From Agarivorans gilvus (lineage in GTDB: Bacteria > Pseudomonadota > Gammaproteobacteria > Enterobacterales > Celerinatantimonadaceae), in NCBI RefSeq assembly GCF_001420915.1, contig NZ_CP013021.1, forward strand, positions 3,217,501 to 3,281,500: DNA of 64,000 bases, read 5' to 3'. Under the pieces are notes generated by a model that was given only the letters and a program-made list of their open reading frames with translations, did not search any database and was not told the DNA's origin. This document shows, one piece after another, positions 8,700 through 18,333 of the stretch (the stretch's first letter is position 1; each line of letters starts with the position of its first letter). The translations under genes were made by a program, and so were the position numbers.

Positions 8700-9686
8700 A
8701 TGCAGGGTTCTGTAACAGAGTTTCTAAAACCAAGGCTAGTTGAGATTGAACAAGTTAGCCCAACTCGTGCAAAGGTTACGCTTGAGCCATTAGAGCGTGG
8801 TTTTGGCCACACTTTAGGTAACGCTCTTCGTCGTATTCTTTTATCTTCTATGCCAGGTTGTGCGGTAACTGAAGTTGAAATCGACGGCGTGTTGCATGAG
8901 TACAGCAGTAAGGAAGGCGTTCAAGAAGATGTCTTGGAAATCTTGCTAAACCTGAAAGGTATTGCTGTGAAGTTAGAAGGTAAAGACGAAGTAACCCTTA
9001 GTCTTACCAAGTCTGGAGCAGGTCCTGTGGTTGCAGGCGACATTCAGCACGATGCGGATGTCGAAATCGCGAATCCTGAGCACGTTATTTGTCACCTAAG
9101 TAGCAATGCTGAAATCAGCATGCGAATTAAGGTTGAACGTGGTCGTGGATACGTACCAGCTTCAGTTCGGGTTCACTCTGAAGATGAAGAGCGTCCAATT
9201 GGTCGTTTGCTAACTGACGCAGCTTACAGCCCAGTAGAGCGTATTGCTTATACTGTTGAAGCTGCCCGTGTGGAGCAACGCACCGACTTGGACAAATTGG
9301 TTATCGATATGGAAACCAATGGTACTCTTGATCCAGAGGAAGCCATCCGCCGCAGTGCAACTATTCTTGCCGAGCAATTGGATGCCTTCGTTGACTTACG
9401 TGACGTAAGTGAGCCTGAAGAAAAAGAAGAGAAGCCAGAGTTTGATCCAATCCTGCTTCGTCCTGTCGATGATCTAGAGTTGACAGTTCGCTCTGCTAAC
9501 TGTTTGAAAGCAGAAGCGATTCATTACATTGGTGACTTGGTACAACGTACCGAGGTTGAGCTACTTAAGACCCCTAACTTGGGTAAGAAGTCGCTTACAG
9601 AAATCAAAGATGTATTGGCATCTCGTGGTTTGTCTCTAGGCATGCGCCTAGAAAACTGGCCACCTGCTAGCATCGCTGATAAGTAA
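8700..9686 (+). CDS. rpoA: DNA-directed RNA polymerase subunit alpha
   Basis: 328 residues, beginning MQGSVTEFLKPRLVEIEQ; a GAGAGG ribosome-binding site lies 6-11 bases before this ATG. The N-terminal dimerisation and assembly domain (with RGFGHTLGNALRRILLSSMPG, residues 33-53) is followed by the linker EPEEKEEKPEF and the C-terminal domain (RSANCLKAEAIHYIGDL..., about residues 265-310), which contacts UP elements and activators such as CRP. Nearly identical to E. coli RpoA. Confidence 0.98.
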   Translation: MQGSVTEFLKPRLVEIEQVSPTRAKVTLEPLERGFGHTLGNALRRILLSSMPGCAVTEVEIDGVLHEYSSKEGVQEDVLEILLNLKGIAVKLEGKDEVTLSLTKSGAGPVVAGDIQHDADVEIANPEHVICHLSSNAEISMRIKVERGRGYVPASVRVHSEDEERPIGRLLTDAAYSPVERIAYTVEAARVEQRTDLDKLVIDMETNGTLDPEEAIRRSATILAEQLDAFVDLRDVSEPEEKEEKPEFDPILLRPVDDLELTVRSANCLKAEAIHYIGDLVQRTEVELLKTPNLGKKSLTEIKDVLASRGLSLGMRLENWPPASIADK

Positions 9687-9728
9687 GTCATCACTGGTTT
9701 TAACGTCTTATTATAGAAGGATAAGGTC

Positions 9729-10121
9729 ATGCGCCATCGTCAGAGTGGTCGTCAATTGAACCGTAATAGCAGCCATCGCCAGGCTATGTTCCGGAATATG
9801 GCCAGTTCATTGGTTCGCCATGAAGTTATCAAGACAACATTGCCTAAAGCCAAAGAGCTTCGCCGTGTTGTTGAGCCATTAATCACATTGGCTAAAAACG
9901 ACAGCGTAGCTAACCGCCGTCTTGCTTTCGCTCGCACCCGCGATGCAGAAGTAGTTGGTAAGCTATTCGCTGAAATTGGCCCACGATTCAAAGAACGTGC
10001 TGGCGGTTACACTCGCATTTTAAAATGCGGTTTCCGTGCCGGTGACAATGCCCCTATGGCATACATTGAATTGCTGGACCGCCCTGAAGTTGAAGAAGTA
10101 GTTGAAGAAGCTGCTGAGTAA
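9729..10121 (+). CDS. rplQ: 50S ribosomal protein L17
   Basis: 130 residues, starting MRHRQSGRQLNRNSSHRQ, which is diagnostic of L17. The C-terminal tail is acidic (EVEEVVEEAAE). Last gene of the alpha operon, followed directly by a strong terminator. Confidence 0.98.
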   Translation: MRHRQSGRQLNRNSSHRQAMFRNMASSLVRHEVIKTTLPKAKELRRVVEPLITLAKNDSVANRRLAFARTRDAEVVGKLFAEIGPRFKERAGGYTRILKCGFRAGDNAPMAYIELLDRPEVEEVVEEAAE

Positions 10122-10138
10122 ACTTGGGCACCAAGCAT

Positions 10139-10169
10139 AAAAAACCGGACTTAGGTCCGGTTTTTTTTT
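10139..10169 (+). terminator. Terminator of the alpha operon
   Basis: AAAACCGGAC, loop TTAG, GTCCGGTTTT, then nine T. A perfect GC-rich stem 17 bases after the rplQ stop codon. Confidence 0.93.
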
Positions 10170-10194
10170 GTTCTTTTTTAAGGATAAATAGCAG

Positions 10195-11450
10195 TTATAG
10201 GCTTTTGTTGTTATCAAAGAAGTAGGAAATCCGCGTTCTAGGATTGAGGTATTCAAATACTGCTTCGGGTAAGGCTCCTGGCTTCAATGCTTTTTCAATG
10301 GTGAGCCCTGCCGCTTCCAAATCAATAATTGGGGCTTCACTGCGTGGAATGGCGGCATCATAAACCTGCACCGTTGGGAACAACAAACGTTCCGAATTTA
10401 CCGACATCACCAAGCCAATTTGTCCTGAGCTGAGCTGTACTACGCTGCCTGGAGGATAAATGCCAAGTAGCCGAATTAATACACCTAAGTCACCGTTGTT
10501 CAGTTGTTTTTTACGTTGTTTATAGAGGTAGGCGATTACTGTAAACGGTATGCGTGACTGTTTGGGATCCCTTGGGTGGCACAGGCTGTCATACTCATTG
10601 ACCACAGCAATTAACTGCGACAAGCGGTCAATTTGATCCCCTTTAAGTTGTTTAGGGTAGCCGCTACCGTCTAGGTATTCGTGATGCTGTTCGGCAATGA
10701 CTTTCACTTTCTCGGGAATGGTTTCCGAGAGCTTCAAGAAATCGACGCCATACTTGGTATGCATCTTTAATAGATTGTTTTCTTGAGGCGTTAATTTACC
10801 TTGTTTGCGTAACACGGTGTCGGGAATTTTCATCTTACCCACATCGTGAAATAGGCCGGCTAGGCCAAGCAGCTTAATGTCCCGCTCCGAGAAACCAACC
10901 GCCTTGGCCAGCATCATCGAAAGAATAGATACGTTAAGGCTGTGGTAGTAGAAGTTATCCGCCTCGTTACTGTCGTTCATCAGGTGTAATACGATATTCT
11001 CACCTGAAAGTAAGTCTTCTGCTAGGTTATTAACTAAGGTGGTGGCGTCTTCTACCGCATTAAGTGGGCGGTTTTGTAACTTAGACATCACCGCTCGCAC
11101 CTGAGCCATTGAGCGGTCAAATTCTTTTTCCACTTTTTGTAGGTTGCGACGGTAGTTTTTTAGCTCGTCGATGCGCGCGCGCTTTTCATCCCACAAGGCA
11201 TTTTTTGAGTGCTCAGAGTTTTTATCGTCTGGAGACTCGTCCACCTTATGGTTTACCGGTAAGGGGGCTTATCACTTTTTTCAGGTACCACAATGACGTG
11301 CTTTAAACCAAGATTACGAATAACCTCGATTTGTTCTTGGCTTTTAATTTTGAAGCTAGTGAACATAAACGGGTGCTCGCCCCACTTCACGGGAAGCTTA
11401 ACAAAGACCCCAATTTGTAAACGTTCTACCGTTAGCTTTAACTCTGCCAT
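10195..11450 (-). pseudogene. DUF3391-HD-GYP cyclic-di-GMP phosphodiesterase, frameshifted
   Basis: Two adjacent frames together make a 418-residue protein of the DUF3391 plus HD-GYP family, which hydrolyses cyclic di-GMP. The N-terminal piece (start MAELKLTVERLQIGVFVKLP) is DUF3391. The larger piece carries the HD pair in GLFHDVGKMKIPD and HHEYLDGSGYP, the GYP-type signature. The break lies at a run of five C on the coding strand (11263-11267); one more C would join the frames through DKPPLPVNHKVDESPDD. The rest is intact, so an undercalled homopolymer is more likely than decay. If the break is real, the second piece could still start at a GTG at 11244. Confidence 0.85.
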
Positions 11451-11515
11451 ATTCCTTTACTACAAAAACAATCCAAGCTGCATTATGTATAAATTTGTAC
11501 TTAAAATCAGCTGCT

Positions 11516-11544
11516 TTTAACAAGTTCTAGACATACTCTATAAT
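11516..11544 (+). promoter_or_regulatory. Probable metA promoter
   Basis: A perfect -10 TATAAT (11539-11544) with a weak -35 TTTAAC 17 bases before it. The MetJ operator lies just downstream, between the start point and the gene, a repressing position. Confidence 0.6.
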
Positions 11545-11555
11545 CTAATTAAAAT

Positions 11556-11579
11556 GGGTATCTAGATGTCTAGACATAT
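11556..11579 (+). promoter_or_regulatory. MetJ operator (tandem met boxes)
   Basis: Tandem 8-mers resembling the met box AGACGTCT: AGATGTCT (11564-11571, seven of eight) and AGACATAT (11572-11579), preceded by a weak third unit (11556-11563). An additional AGACATAC lies at 11529-11536 inside the promoter. Repression of metA by MetJ with S-adenosylmethionine is established in enterics; its operation here is inferred from the sites and the gene. Confidence 0.75.
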
Positions 11580-11605
11580 ATATTATGTTTGCAAGGAGCC
11601 AGCTA

Positions 11606-12547
11606 ATGCCAATTTGTATTCCTGATCAATTACCTGCTGCTGAAGTACTACGTAACGAAAACATTTTTGTTATGCCAGAAAGCCGTGCTGCGCATCAGGA
11701 TATTCGCCCACTGGAAGTGGTGTTGCTGAATTTGATGCCGAAGAAAATCGAAACCGAGAATCAAATCTTGCGTCTGTTATCTAATTCGCCATTACAGGTA
11801 AATGTTAAGTTATTGCGAATTGATCATCGGGTGTCGAAAAATACTCCTCAAGAGCATATCGATAGGTTTTATCGAGATTTTGACAAATTGCGAGAACGTA
11901 ACTTTGATGGCTTAATTATTACCGGTGCGCCGCTGGGTCAAGTTGATTTTGAGGACGTTTATTATTGGGAACAGGTCAAAGAGATTATTGATTGGTCGAC
12001 TACCCATGTTACCTCAACCTTGTATTTGTGTTGGGCGGCACAGGCGGCACTTTATCACCTTTATGGTTTGCAAAAGCAAACTCACGAAAGCAAGCTATCT
12101 GGTGTGTATTGGCATCAAACCAAACATCGCCATAACCCTTTGGTAAGAGGTTTTGATGATGCCTTTCTTGCGCCCTTGTCGCGTTACGCTAAGTTTGACT
12201 CAAGACTTATCACCGAAGAAACCGACTTAAAAGTCTTGGCTGATAGCCCTGAGGCGGGCAGTTACTTATTTGCCAGTGAAGACTTCCGGCAGGTATTTAT
12301 TACCGGCCACCCCGAATATGCGGCCGATACGCTACATAACGAGTTTGTCCGCGATACCCAAGAAGGTTTGAATCCGCGTCTACCTGAAAATTACTATCCG
12401 AATAACGATAGTAAAGCCAGCCCTTGCGCTACTTGGCGTAGCCATGGACACCTGCTGTATAACAACTGGTTAAATTACTGCGTTTACCAAATTACGCCTT
12501 ATGATTTGGCAGACCTTAAACCTAAGTCCGATAATATCTTGAAATAA
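11606..12547 (+). CDS. metA: Homoserine O-succinyltransferase
   Basis: 313 residues. It transfers an acyl group from acyl-CoA to homoserine, the first committed step of methionine synthesis. The active-site Cys142 (LYLCWAAQAA), His235 and Glu237 (TGHPEY) fall at exactly the E. coli positions. Succinyl versus acetyl specificity cannot be proven by eye. The ATG at 11606 is chosen over an upstream in-frame ATG because AAGGAG (11593-11598) fits it and it gives the family start MPI.IPD. It is preceded by a MetJ operator and followed by metH on the same strand. Confidence 0.96.
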   Translation: MPICIPDQLPAAEVLRNENIFVMPESRAAHQDIRPLEVVLLNLMPKKIETENQILRLLSNSPLQVNVKLLRIDHRVSKNTPQEHIDRFYRDFDKLRERNFDGLIITGAPLGQVDFEDVYYWEQVKEIIDWSTTHVTSTLYLCWAAQAALYHLYGLQKQTHESKLSGVYWHQTKHRHNPLVRGFDDAFLAPLSRYAKFDSRLITEETDLKVLADSPEAGSYLFASEDFRQVFITGHPEYAADTLHNEFVRDTQEGLNPRLPENYYPNNDSKASPCATWRSHGHLLYNNWLNYCVYQITPYDLADLKPKSDNILK

Positions 12548-12636
12548 TTTCATATAACTTTATCGCAGAGATGTCATATAGGGCGCTGTGTTACACTGCC
12601 GCACCGAATTAACGGCGAAAGAAATAGGATATACCC

Positions 12637-15600
12637 GTGTCAGCAAGACAAAAACTAGAAAACCAGCTAAGCCAGCGCATCATGATTATCGATGGTGGCA
12701 TGGGCACCATGATTCAGTCTTATAAACTTGAAGAGGCTGATTACCGTGGAGAGCGGTTTGCTGACTGGCACACCGATGTAAAAGGCAATAACGATATGCT
12801 GGTTTTAAGCCAGCCGAAAATTATTGCTGATATTCATCGCGAGTATCTGTTGGCCGGTGCCGACATCGTTGAAACCAATACCTTTAACGCAACCACTATC
12901 GCCATGGCTGACTATGATATGCAAGCACAGTCAGCGGAAATTAACCGTGAGGCGGCGCGCATCGCTCGTCAGGTGGCCGACGAGGTAACAGCGCTCGATC
13001 CACAGCGTCCGCGCTTCGTGGCGGGGGTACTTGGGCCAACTAACCGAACCTGTTCTATTTCGCCGGACGTAAACGACCCTGGTTATCGTAACGTCACTTT
13101 TAATGAACTAGTAGAAGCCTATCAAGAGTCGACCAAGGCCTTGATTGAAGGCGGCAGTGACCTGATTTTAATCGAGACCATTTTCGATACCTTAAATGCA
13201 AAGGCTGCGGTATTTGCGGTGAAGTCGGTATTTGATGAGCTTGATATTGAGCTGCCTATTATGATCTCGGGCACCATTACCGATGCCTCGGGCCGTACCT
13301 TAAGTGGCCAAACCACCGAGGCCTTTTATAATTCTTTACGTCACGCCAATCCGATTAGTATGGGCCTTAACTGTGCTCTTGGCCCTGATGAATTACGCCA
13401 ATATGTGGAAGAGCTGAGCCGAGTCAGCGAAACGTATGTTTCTGCTCACCCTAATGCCGGCCTACCCAATGCTTTTGGGGAATATGATTTAGAAGCCGAA
13501 GAAATGGCCGAGCACATTGGCGAATGGGCGCGTGCTGGTTTTCTTAATTTGGTGGGGGGTGCTGTGGTACCACGCCGCAACATATTAAAGCTATGGCCGA
13601 GGCGGTGGAAGGCGTAGCGCCGCGCAAACTACCAGAAATTGACGTCGCCTGTCGTCTAGCGGGCTTAGAACCCCTCACCATTAGCCCAGAGACTTTATTT
13701 GTTAACGTTGGGGAACGTAACAACGTTACTGGTTCGGCTTTATTTAAGCGTTTGATTATTGAAGAAGACTACGACAAGGCGATCGAAATTGCCTTGCAGC
13801 AAGTGGAAAACGGCGCGCAAATCATCGATGTGAACATGGATGAGGGCATGCTTGACTCTCAAGCTGCCATGGTTCGTTTCCTTAATCTTATTGCCTCTGA
13901 GCCTGATATCGCCAAAGTACCGGTGATGATTGACTCATCTAAATGGGACATCCTCGAAGCGGGTTTACAGTGCGTGCAAGGTAAGCCTGTAGTGAACTCC
14001 ATCTCGATGAAAGAAGGGGTGGAGCCGTTCATTCAGCAAGCCAAGATCTTACGCCGCTATGGCGCCGCTGTGATAGTGATGGCCTTCGATGAGGTAGGGC
14101 AAGCCGATACACGTGAGCGTAAGTTTGAAATTTGCCAAAAGTCTTACGATATTCTGGTCAACCAAGTAGGCTTTCCGCCAGAAGATATTATCTTCGACCC
14201 GAATATTTTTGCAGTAGCCACCGGCATCGATGAACACAACAACTACGCTGTGGATTTCATCGAAGCAGTAAAAGATATTAAAGATAAGCTGCCACACGCG
14301 ATGATTTCGGGTGGGGTGTCTAACGTCAGTTTCTCGTTCCGCGGAAATAACCCTGTTCGTGAAGCCATTCATGCCGTGTTCCTCTATTACGCCATCAAGA
14401 ATGGCATGGACATGGGCATCGTAAATGCCGGCCAATTAGCGATTTATGAAGATATTCCTAAAGAGCTGAAAGACAAAGTCGAAGCCGTGGTACTAAATAC
14501 CCATGATAATGCCACCGAAGAGCTATTAGCGATTGCCGAAAAATACCGTGGTGATGGCAGTCAGCAAGAAAATACTCAAGATTTAGAGTGGCGTTCATGG
14601 GATGTTAATAAACGTCTTGAACACGCTTTAGTAAAAGGTATTACTGAATATATTGAGGAAGATACCGAACTAGCCCGACAAGCCGCAGAGCGTCCGTTAC
14701 ACGTGATTGAAGGCCCCTTAATGGATGGCATGAACGTAGTGGGGGACTTATTTGGCGCAGGTAAAATGTTCCTACCTCAGGTGGTGAAGTCGGCGCGAGT
14801 GATGAAACGTGCCGTGGCCTACCTGCAACCCTTTATCGAAGCCGAGAAAGGCGAAGGTCAGCGCTCTAATGGCAAGATTGTAATGGCGACGGTGAAAGGT
14901 GATGTGCATGACATCGGTAAAAACATTGTTGGCGTAGTGCTGCAATGTAATAATTTCGAGGTGATAGACCTCGGGGTGATGGTGCCCTGCGACAAAATCT
15001 TAAAAGTTGCCAAAGAAGAACAGGTGGATATGATTGGCCTGTCGGGTTTGATTACGCCTTCGTTGGATGAAATGGTGCATGTGGCCAAAGAAATGCAGCG
15101 CACAGGCATGGACATTCCATTATTGATTGGTGGTGCCACTACCTCTAAAGCACACACAGCGGTGAAAATTGAACAAAACTACCAGCATCCAGTGGTGTAC
15201 GTTTCCAATGCTTCACGCGCAGTGGGGGTATGCCAGAGTTTATTATCGCAAGAGACCCGTGGCGGTTTTGCCGAAAAACTGGCTAAAGAATATGACATTG
15301 TGCGTGAGCAGCATGCCCGCAAGCGCCCTCGTTCGGCGCCGGTAAGTCTAGAGCAAGCGCGGGCTAATCGCCTCGACATAGATTGGCAAAACTATACTCC
15401 GCCAGTGCCTAAGCAACTGGGCGTACAACAATTTGATGATGTGTCGATTGCTGAGATTGAACCCTACATCGACTGGACGCCGTTCTTCATGACATGGTCT
15501 TTAGCTGGCAAGTACCCAAGAATACTTGAAGATAAAGTGGTGGGTGAAGAAGCGCAGCGTTTGTTTAAAGATGCCAAGGCGATGCTGGCGCGCTTTAAGC

Positions 15601-16307
15601 AATCTAAGGAAATTAAAGTCTCGGGAGTCTGTGGCTTGTTCCCGGCTAACAGTGTGGGTGATGACATTGAGATTTACCGCGATGAATCACGCAGTGAAGT
15701 GATAGCGCTTAGCGCTCAGCTACGCCAACAAACAGAAAAGAAAAATGGTGCAAACTATTGTTTGGCTGATTTTATAGCGCCTAAGTCTTCAGGCAAGGCT
15801 GACTACTTTGGTGCCTTTGCGGTGACTGGCGGTATTGGCGAAGATGAATTGGCCGAAGCCTATAAGGCCGATGGTGACGACTACAACGCGATTATGGTTA
15901 AAGCCGTGGCTGACCGTTTGGCAGAAGGCTTTGCCGAATACTTGCATGCTCGAGTACGTAAAGAGTTCTGGGGCTATGCCGCCGATGAGAACTTAACTAA
16001 CGAAGAGCTGATCCGTGAGAATTACCAAGGGATCCGTCCGGCACCGGGTTATCCGGCTTGTCCAGAACATACCGAAAAGGGCTTGATCTGGGACTTGCTA
16101 GAGGTGGAATCGCGGATTGGTATGAAGTTAACCGAAAGCTACGCCATGTGGCCAGGGGCGGCTGTTTCGGGGTGGTATTTCTCTCATCCTGATAGCCGTT
16201 ATTTTGCGGTAGCCACGATTCAAGCGGATCAAGTGCAAGATTACGCCAAGCGTAAAAACATGAGTCTTGAAGAAGCTGAGCGTTGGTTAGCTCCTAACAT
16301 CAACTAG
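12637..16307 (+). pseudogene. metH: Cobalamin-dependent methionine synthase, single frameshift
   Basis: Two overlapping frames make a 1223-residue MetH. Order: homocysteine-binding domain (about 1-320), pterin/methyl-tetrahydrofolate domain (about 350-610; VNVGERNNVTGSALFKRLI), cap and B12 domain with the cobalt-ligand motif DVHDIGKNIVG (near residue 755), and the SAM-reactivation domain with RPAPGYPACPEH. The break is in a run of six G (13554-13559); seven G restore GGCCGTTP, which holds the two zinc-ligand cysteines. Everything on both sides is conserved, so I regard the gene as probably functional and the break as a likely sequence error. No metE is seen in the window. Confidence 0.9.
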
Positions 16308-16330
16308 TTGTTTTAAGCGCTAATTAATGA

Positions 16331-16359
16331 TTGCTTCTGAGCTTAGCTCAGGAGCAATA
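16331..16359 (+). terminator. Hairpin after metH
   Basis: ATTGCTTCTGAGC, loop TTA, GCTCAGGAGCAAT: a 13-pair stem with one G-U, 24 bases after metH. It is enclosed by an outer AAGCGCT/AGCGCTT pair. There is no T-run, so it is a factor-aided terminator or an mRNA end protector. The mgtE promoter starts directly after it. Confidence 0.6.
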
Positions 16360-16365
16360 AAGCGC

Positions 16366-16394
16366 TTGAATTAACGGCTTTTCCCTCCTACAAT
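16366..16394 (+). promoter_or_regulatory. mgtE promoter
   Basis: TTGAAT (16366-16371), a 17-base spacer, then TACAAT (16389-16394): each hexamer is one base off the sigma-70 consensus. Transcription would start near 16401, giving about 140 bases of leader before the proposed mgtE start. Confidence 0.7.
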
Positions 16395-16423
16395 TGCGCC
16401 GAATTTTTATCCGAGAAGCTATT

Positions 16424-16495
16424 ATGACACCGGACCCCGACAGTCGACATTTTCATTGTTTTTTAATTCCAATCGTACACTATTTCTTCGTATAG
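16424..16495 (+). CDS. Candidate Mg2+-sensing leader peptide of mgtE
   Basis: A 23-codon frame starting MTPDPDSRHFHC and ending in a hydrophobic stretch (IPIVHYFFV). It has a GAGAAG ribosome-binding site five to six bases before its ATG. The alternating proline/aspartate PDPD right after the start recalls the EPDP of the MgtL leader peptide of mgtA, where such residues destabilise the translating ribosome at low Mg2+. It lies between the mgtE promoter and mgtE. Pairing of GACAGTC (16439-16445, inside the frame) with GACTGTC (16495-16501, at its stop) offers a translation-dependent switch. Function is inferred; I know of no description of this peptide for mgtE. Confidence 0.55.
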   Translation: MTPDPDSRHFHCFLIPIVHYFFV

Positions 16496-16514
16496 ACTGT
16501 CTGCTTAATGGCTA

Positions 16515-16535
16515 GCTCTATGCGAATGCTGGAGC
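16515..16535 (+). promoter_or_regulatory. Hairpin covering the mgtE ribosome-binding site
   Basis: GCTCTA (16515-16520) can pair with TGGAGC (16530-16535), one G-U pair, nine-base loop. The 3' arm contains GGAG, the Shine-Dalgarno sequence of the ATG at 16541. It could therefore gate mgtE translation in response to events on the leader frame. Confidence 0.4.
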
Positions 16536-16540
16536 AGTAA

Positions 16541-17877
16541 ATGGCACATCTTCAACAAAATTAGAGCTTGCTCTGGTTAACTTAGATAAGTTAACTCTTC
16601 GTTCCACTCTTGATGAATACCACTTTGCCGATATCGGCCAAGCCTTAGCTGAATTTGCACCTAAGGAAGCCTTACCGCTGATCTCGATGTTCTCCTTGGC
16701 CGATCGCGCTAAAGTGTTTTCTTATCTGCCTCCTTATATGCAAGCCGATGTTGCGGCTTTAATGAAGCGACATAAATTAGCAGCCTTGTTTTCGCGTATG
16801 GAGGCCGACGAACGGGCCGACTTATTTAATGCCTTAGATGACGAACAGCGCGCCATGGTATTGCCGGGCCTAGCTCAGGCCGAACGAGAAGACTTACGTA
16901 AGCTGGCCAGCTATGCCGAGGGCACGGTGGGCTCGATCATGACTTCCGATTACGCCACCTTGAAAGAACACTGGGTGGTGAGCCGAGCCTTAAAGCAATT
17001 GCGTTTGGAAGCGCCCGATAAAGAAACCATCTATCAGACCTACGTTATCGACCGGGAGCGCCGTTTACTCGGTACCATCTCGCTTCGCGAGTTGATTTTA
17101 GCTTCACCCGATACCGCAGTGAGTGACTTAATGCGTAGCGAAGTGGTGTCGGTGACGGTGGATCAAACTCAGGAGACCGCAGCCCACCAAATTCGCCACT
17201 ATGACTTATTGGCGCTACCCGTGGTGGACGAGCAGCAAAAGCTAGTCGGCATCGTTACCTATGATGATGCGATGGATGCGGCTGAAGAAGAAGCCACCGA
17301 AGATGCGCAAAAAAGTGCTTCGGTGGGCAAGTTGGATGAAACCGTTGACCGAGTCAGTATCTGGGAGCTGTATCGTAAGCGGGTATTATGGTTAGTATTG
17401 TTGGTATTTGGCGCAATGTTTTCGGGTGCCGGAATTGCCCACTTTGAAGATACTATTTCCAGCCATGTTGCCTTGGTGTTCTTCTTGCCTTTGCTGATAG
17501 GTAGTGGTGGTAATGCAGGCTCTCAAGCTGCAGCCTTGATGGTACGCGCCTTGGCTACCGGAGAGGTAGATAAAAGCGACTGGTCGAAACTATTTGCCAG
17601 AGAATTGTTAGTCGGTTTTTCCTTGGGGCTTACTATGGCAATTGCGGTATATGGCGTGGGCGTTTATCGAGGTGGGCCGGAAGTGGCTATCATCGTATCA
17701 ATGTCGATGGTGATTATTGTGCTAGCCGGCTCGTTAGTTGGTTTGAGCCTGCCCTTTATGCTGAATAAAATTAAAATGGACCCTGCTACGGCATCAGGGC
17801 CATTGGTGGCCACCATTGCTGACGTAACCGGCGTATTGGTTTATTTCAGCTTAGCCAGTTTGGTCCTAGCCATATAG
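16541..17877 (+). CDS. mgtE: Magnesium transporter MgtE (start region frameshifted)
   Basis: An MgtE-type Mg2+ channel: N-terminal helical domain, CBS pair (about residues 135-255, with GSIMTSDYATLKEHW and VSDLMRSEVVSV), and five C-terminal membrane segments with the pore motif GSGGNAGSQAAALMVRA. The longest clean frame starts at 16687 (396 residues), but conserved coding continues upstream (LRSTLDEYHFADIGQALAEF). The ATG at 16541, with GGAG before it, encodes MAHLQQ and then loses frame at a run of four A (16557-16560). One extra A gives 446 residues, the usual length. So the break is probably a sequence error; otherwise an N-truncated protein is made. Confidence 0.87.
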
Positions 17878-17912
17878 TGGGGATTAGCGGGGGAGATTAC
17901 CCCGCTATGGGC

Positions 17913-18260
17913 TTAATCGGCTTTTTTCTGTTTGCTTTCAGTGGGGCGGATAAGTCCCACGCCCTCACGAATAATCATCAGCCCTAGATAAACCAATTTA
18001 ACACAGACCCAAAGAAAAACGATCAACACGATGACTTTGATAAAGGTTTGGAATATCTCGAAAAATTCTTCGCTGACTTGGGTGATAATGGCGTCGGTAT
18101 CGGCCATTAACCAATTAAAAAAGTCCTGCATAAATGGCGCATCATGCGGTAAGGTCACTAAGCTGATAGTTTGTGGTAGTACGTAGCCGATGACCGCTAT
18201 CCCTACCACAATTAAGACTATTGCGAGTACCAAGCGAGTGAGTTCTAGTGACTTATTCAT
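17913..18260 (-). CDS. Small membrane protein of unknown function
   Basis: 115 residues from the ATG that follows AAGGAT by a correct distance (MNKSLELTRLVLAIVL). Two clear hydrophobic segments: residues about 8-28 (VLAIVLIVVGIAVIGYVL) and about 75-100 (FIKVIVLIVFLWVCVKLVYLGLM), joined by an acidic loop. The C-terminus is basic. It is divergent from nothing nearby and lies between mgtE (convergent) and yheS (same strand, about 70 bases upstream). I do not recognise a family. Confidence 0.7.
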   Translation of the reverse strand: MNKSLELTRLVLAIVLIVVGIAVIGYVLPQTISLVTLPHDAPFMQDFFNWLMADTDAIITQVSEEFFEIFQTFIKVIVLIVFLWVCVKLVYLGLMIIREGVGLIRPTESKQKKAD

Positions 18261-18333
18261 ATACATCCTTGAATAATTATTAATATTTTTATTGCTAGTC
18301 ACTTTACTGCACTCAAGCTGCCGGTCAAGTGAT

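Noticed and set aside
12548..12636. A weak met-box-like AGATGTCA before metH
   Set aside because: Single unit with only six of eight matches; MetJ needs at least two adjacent boxes.
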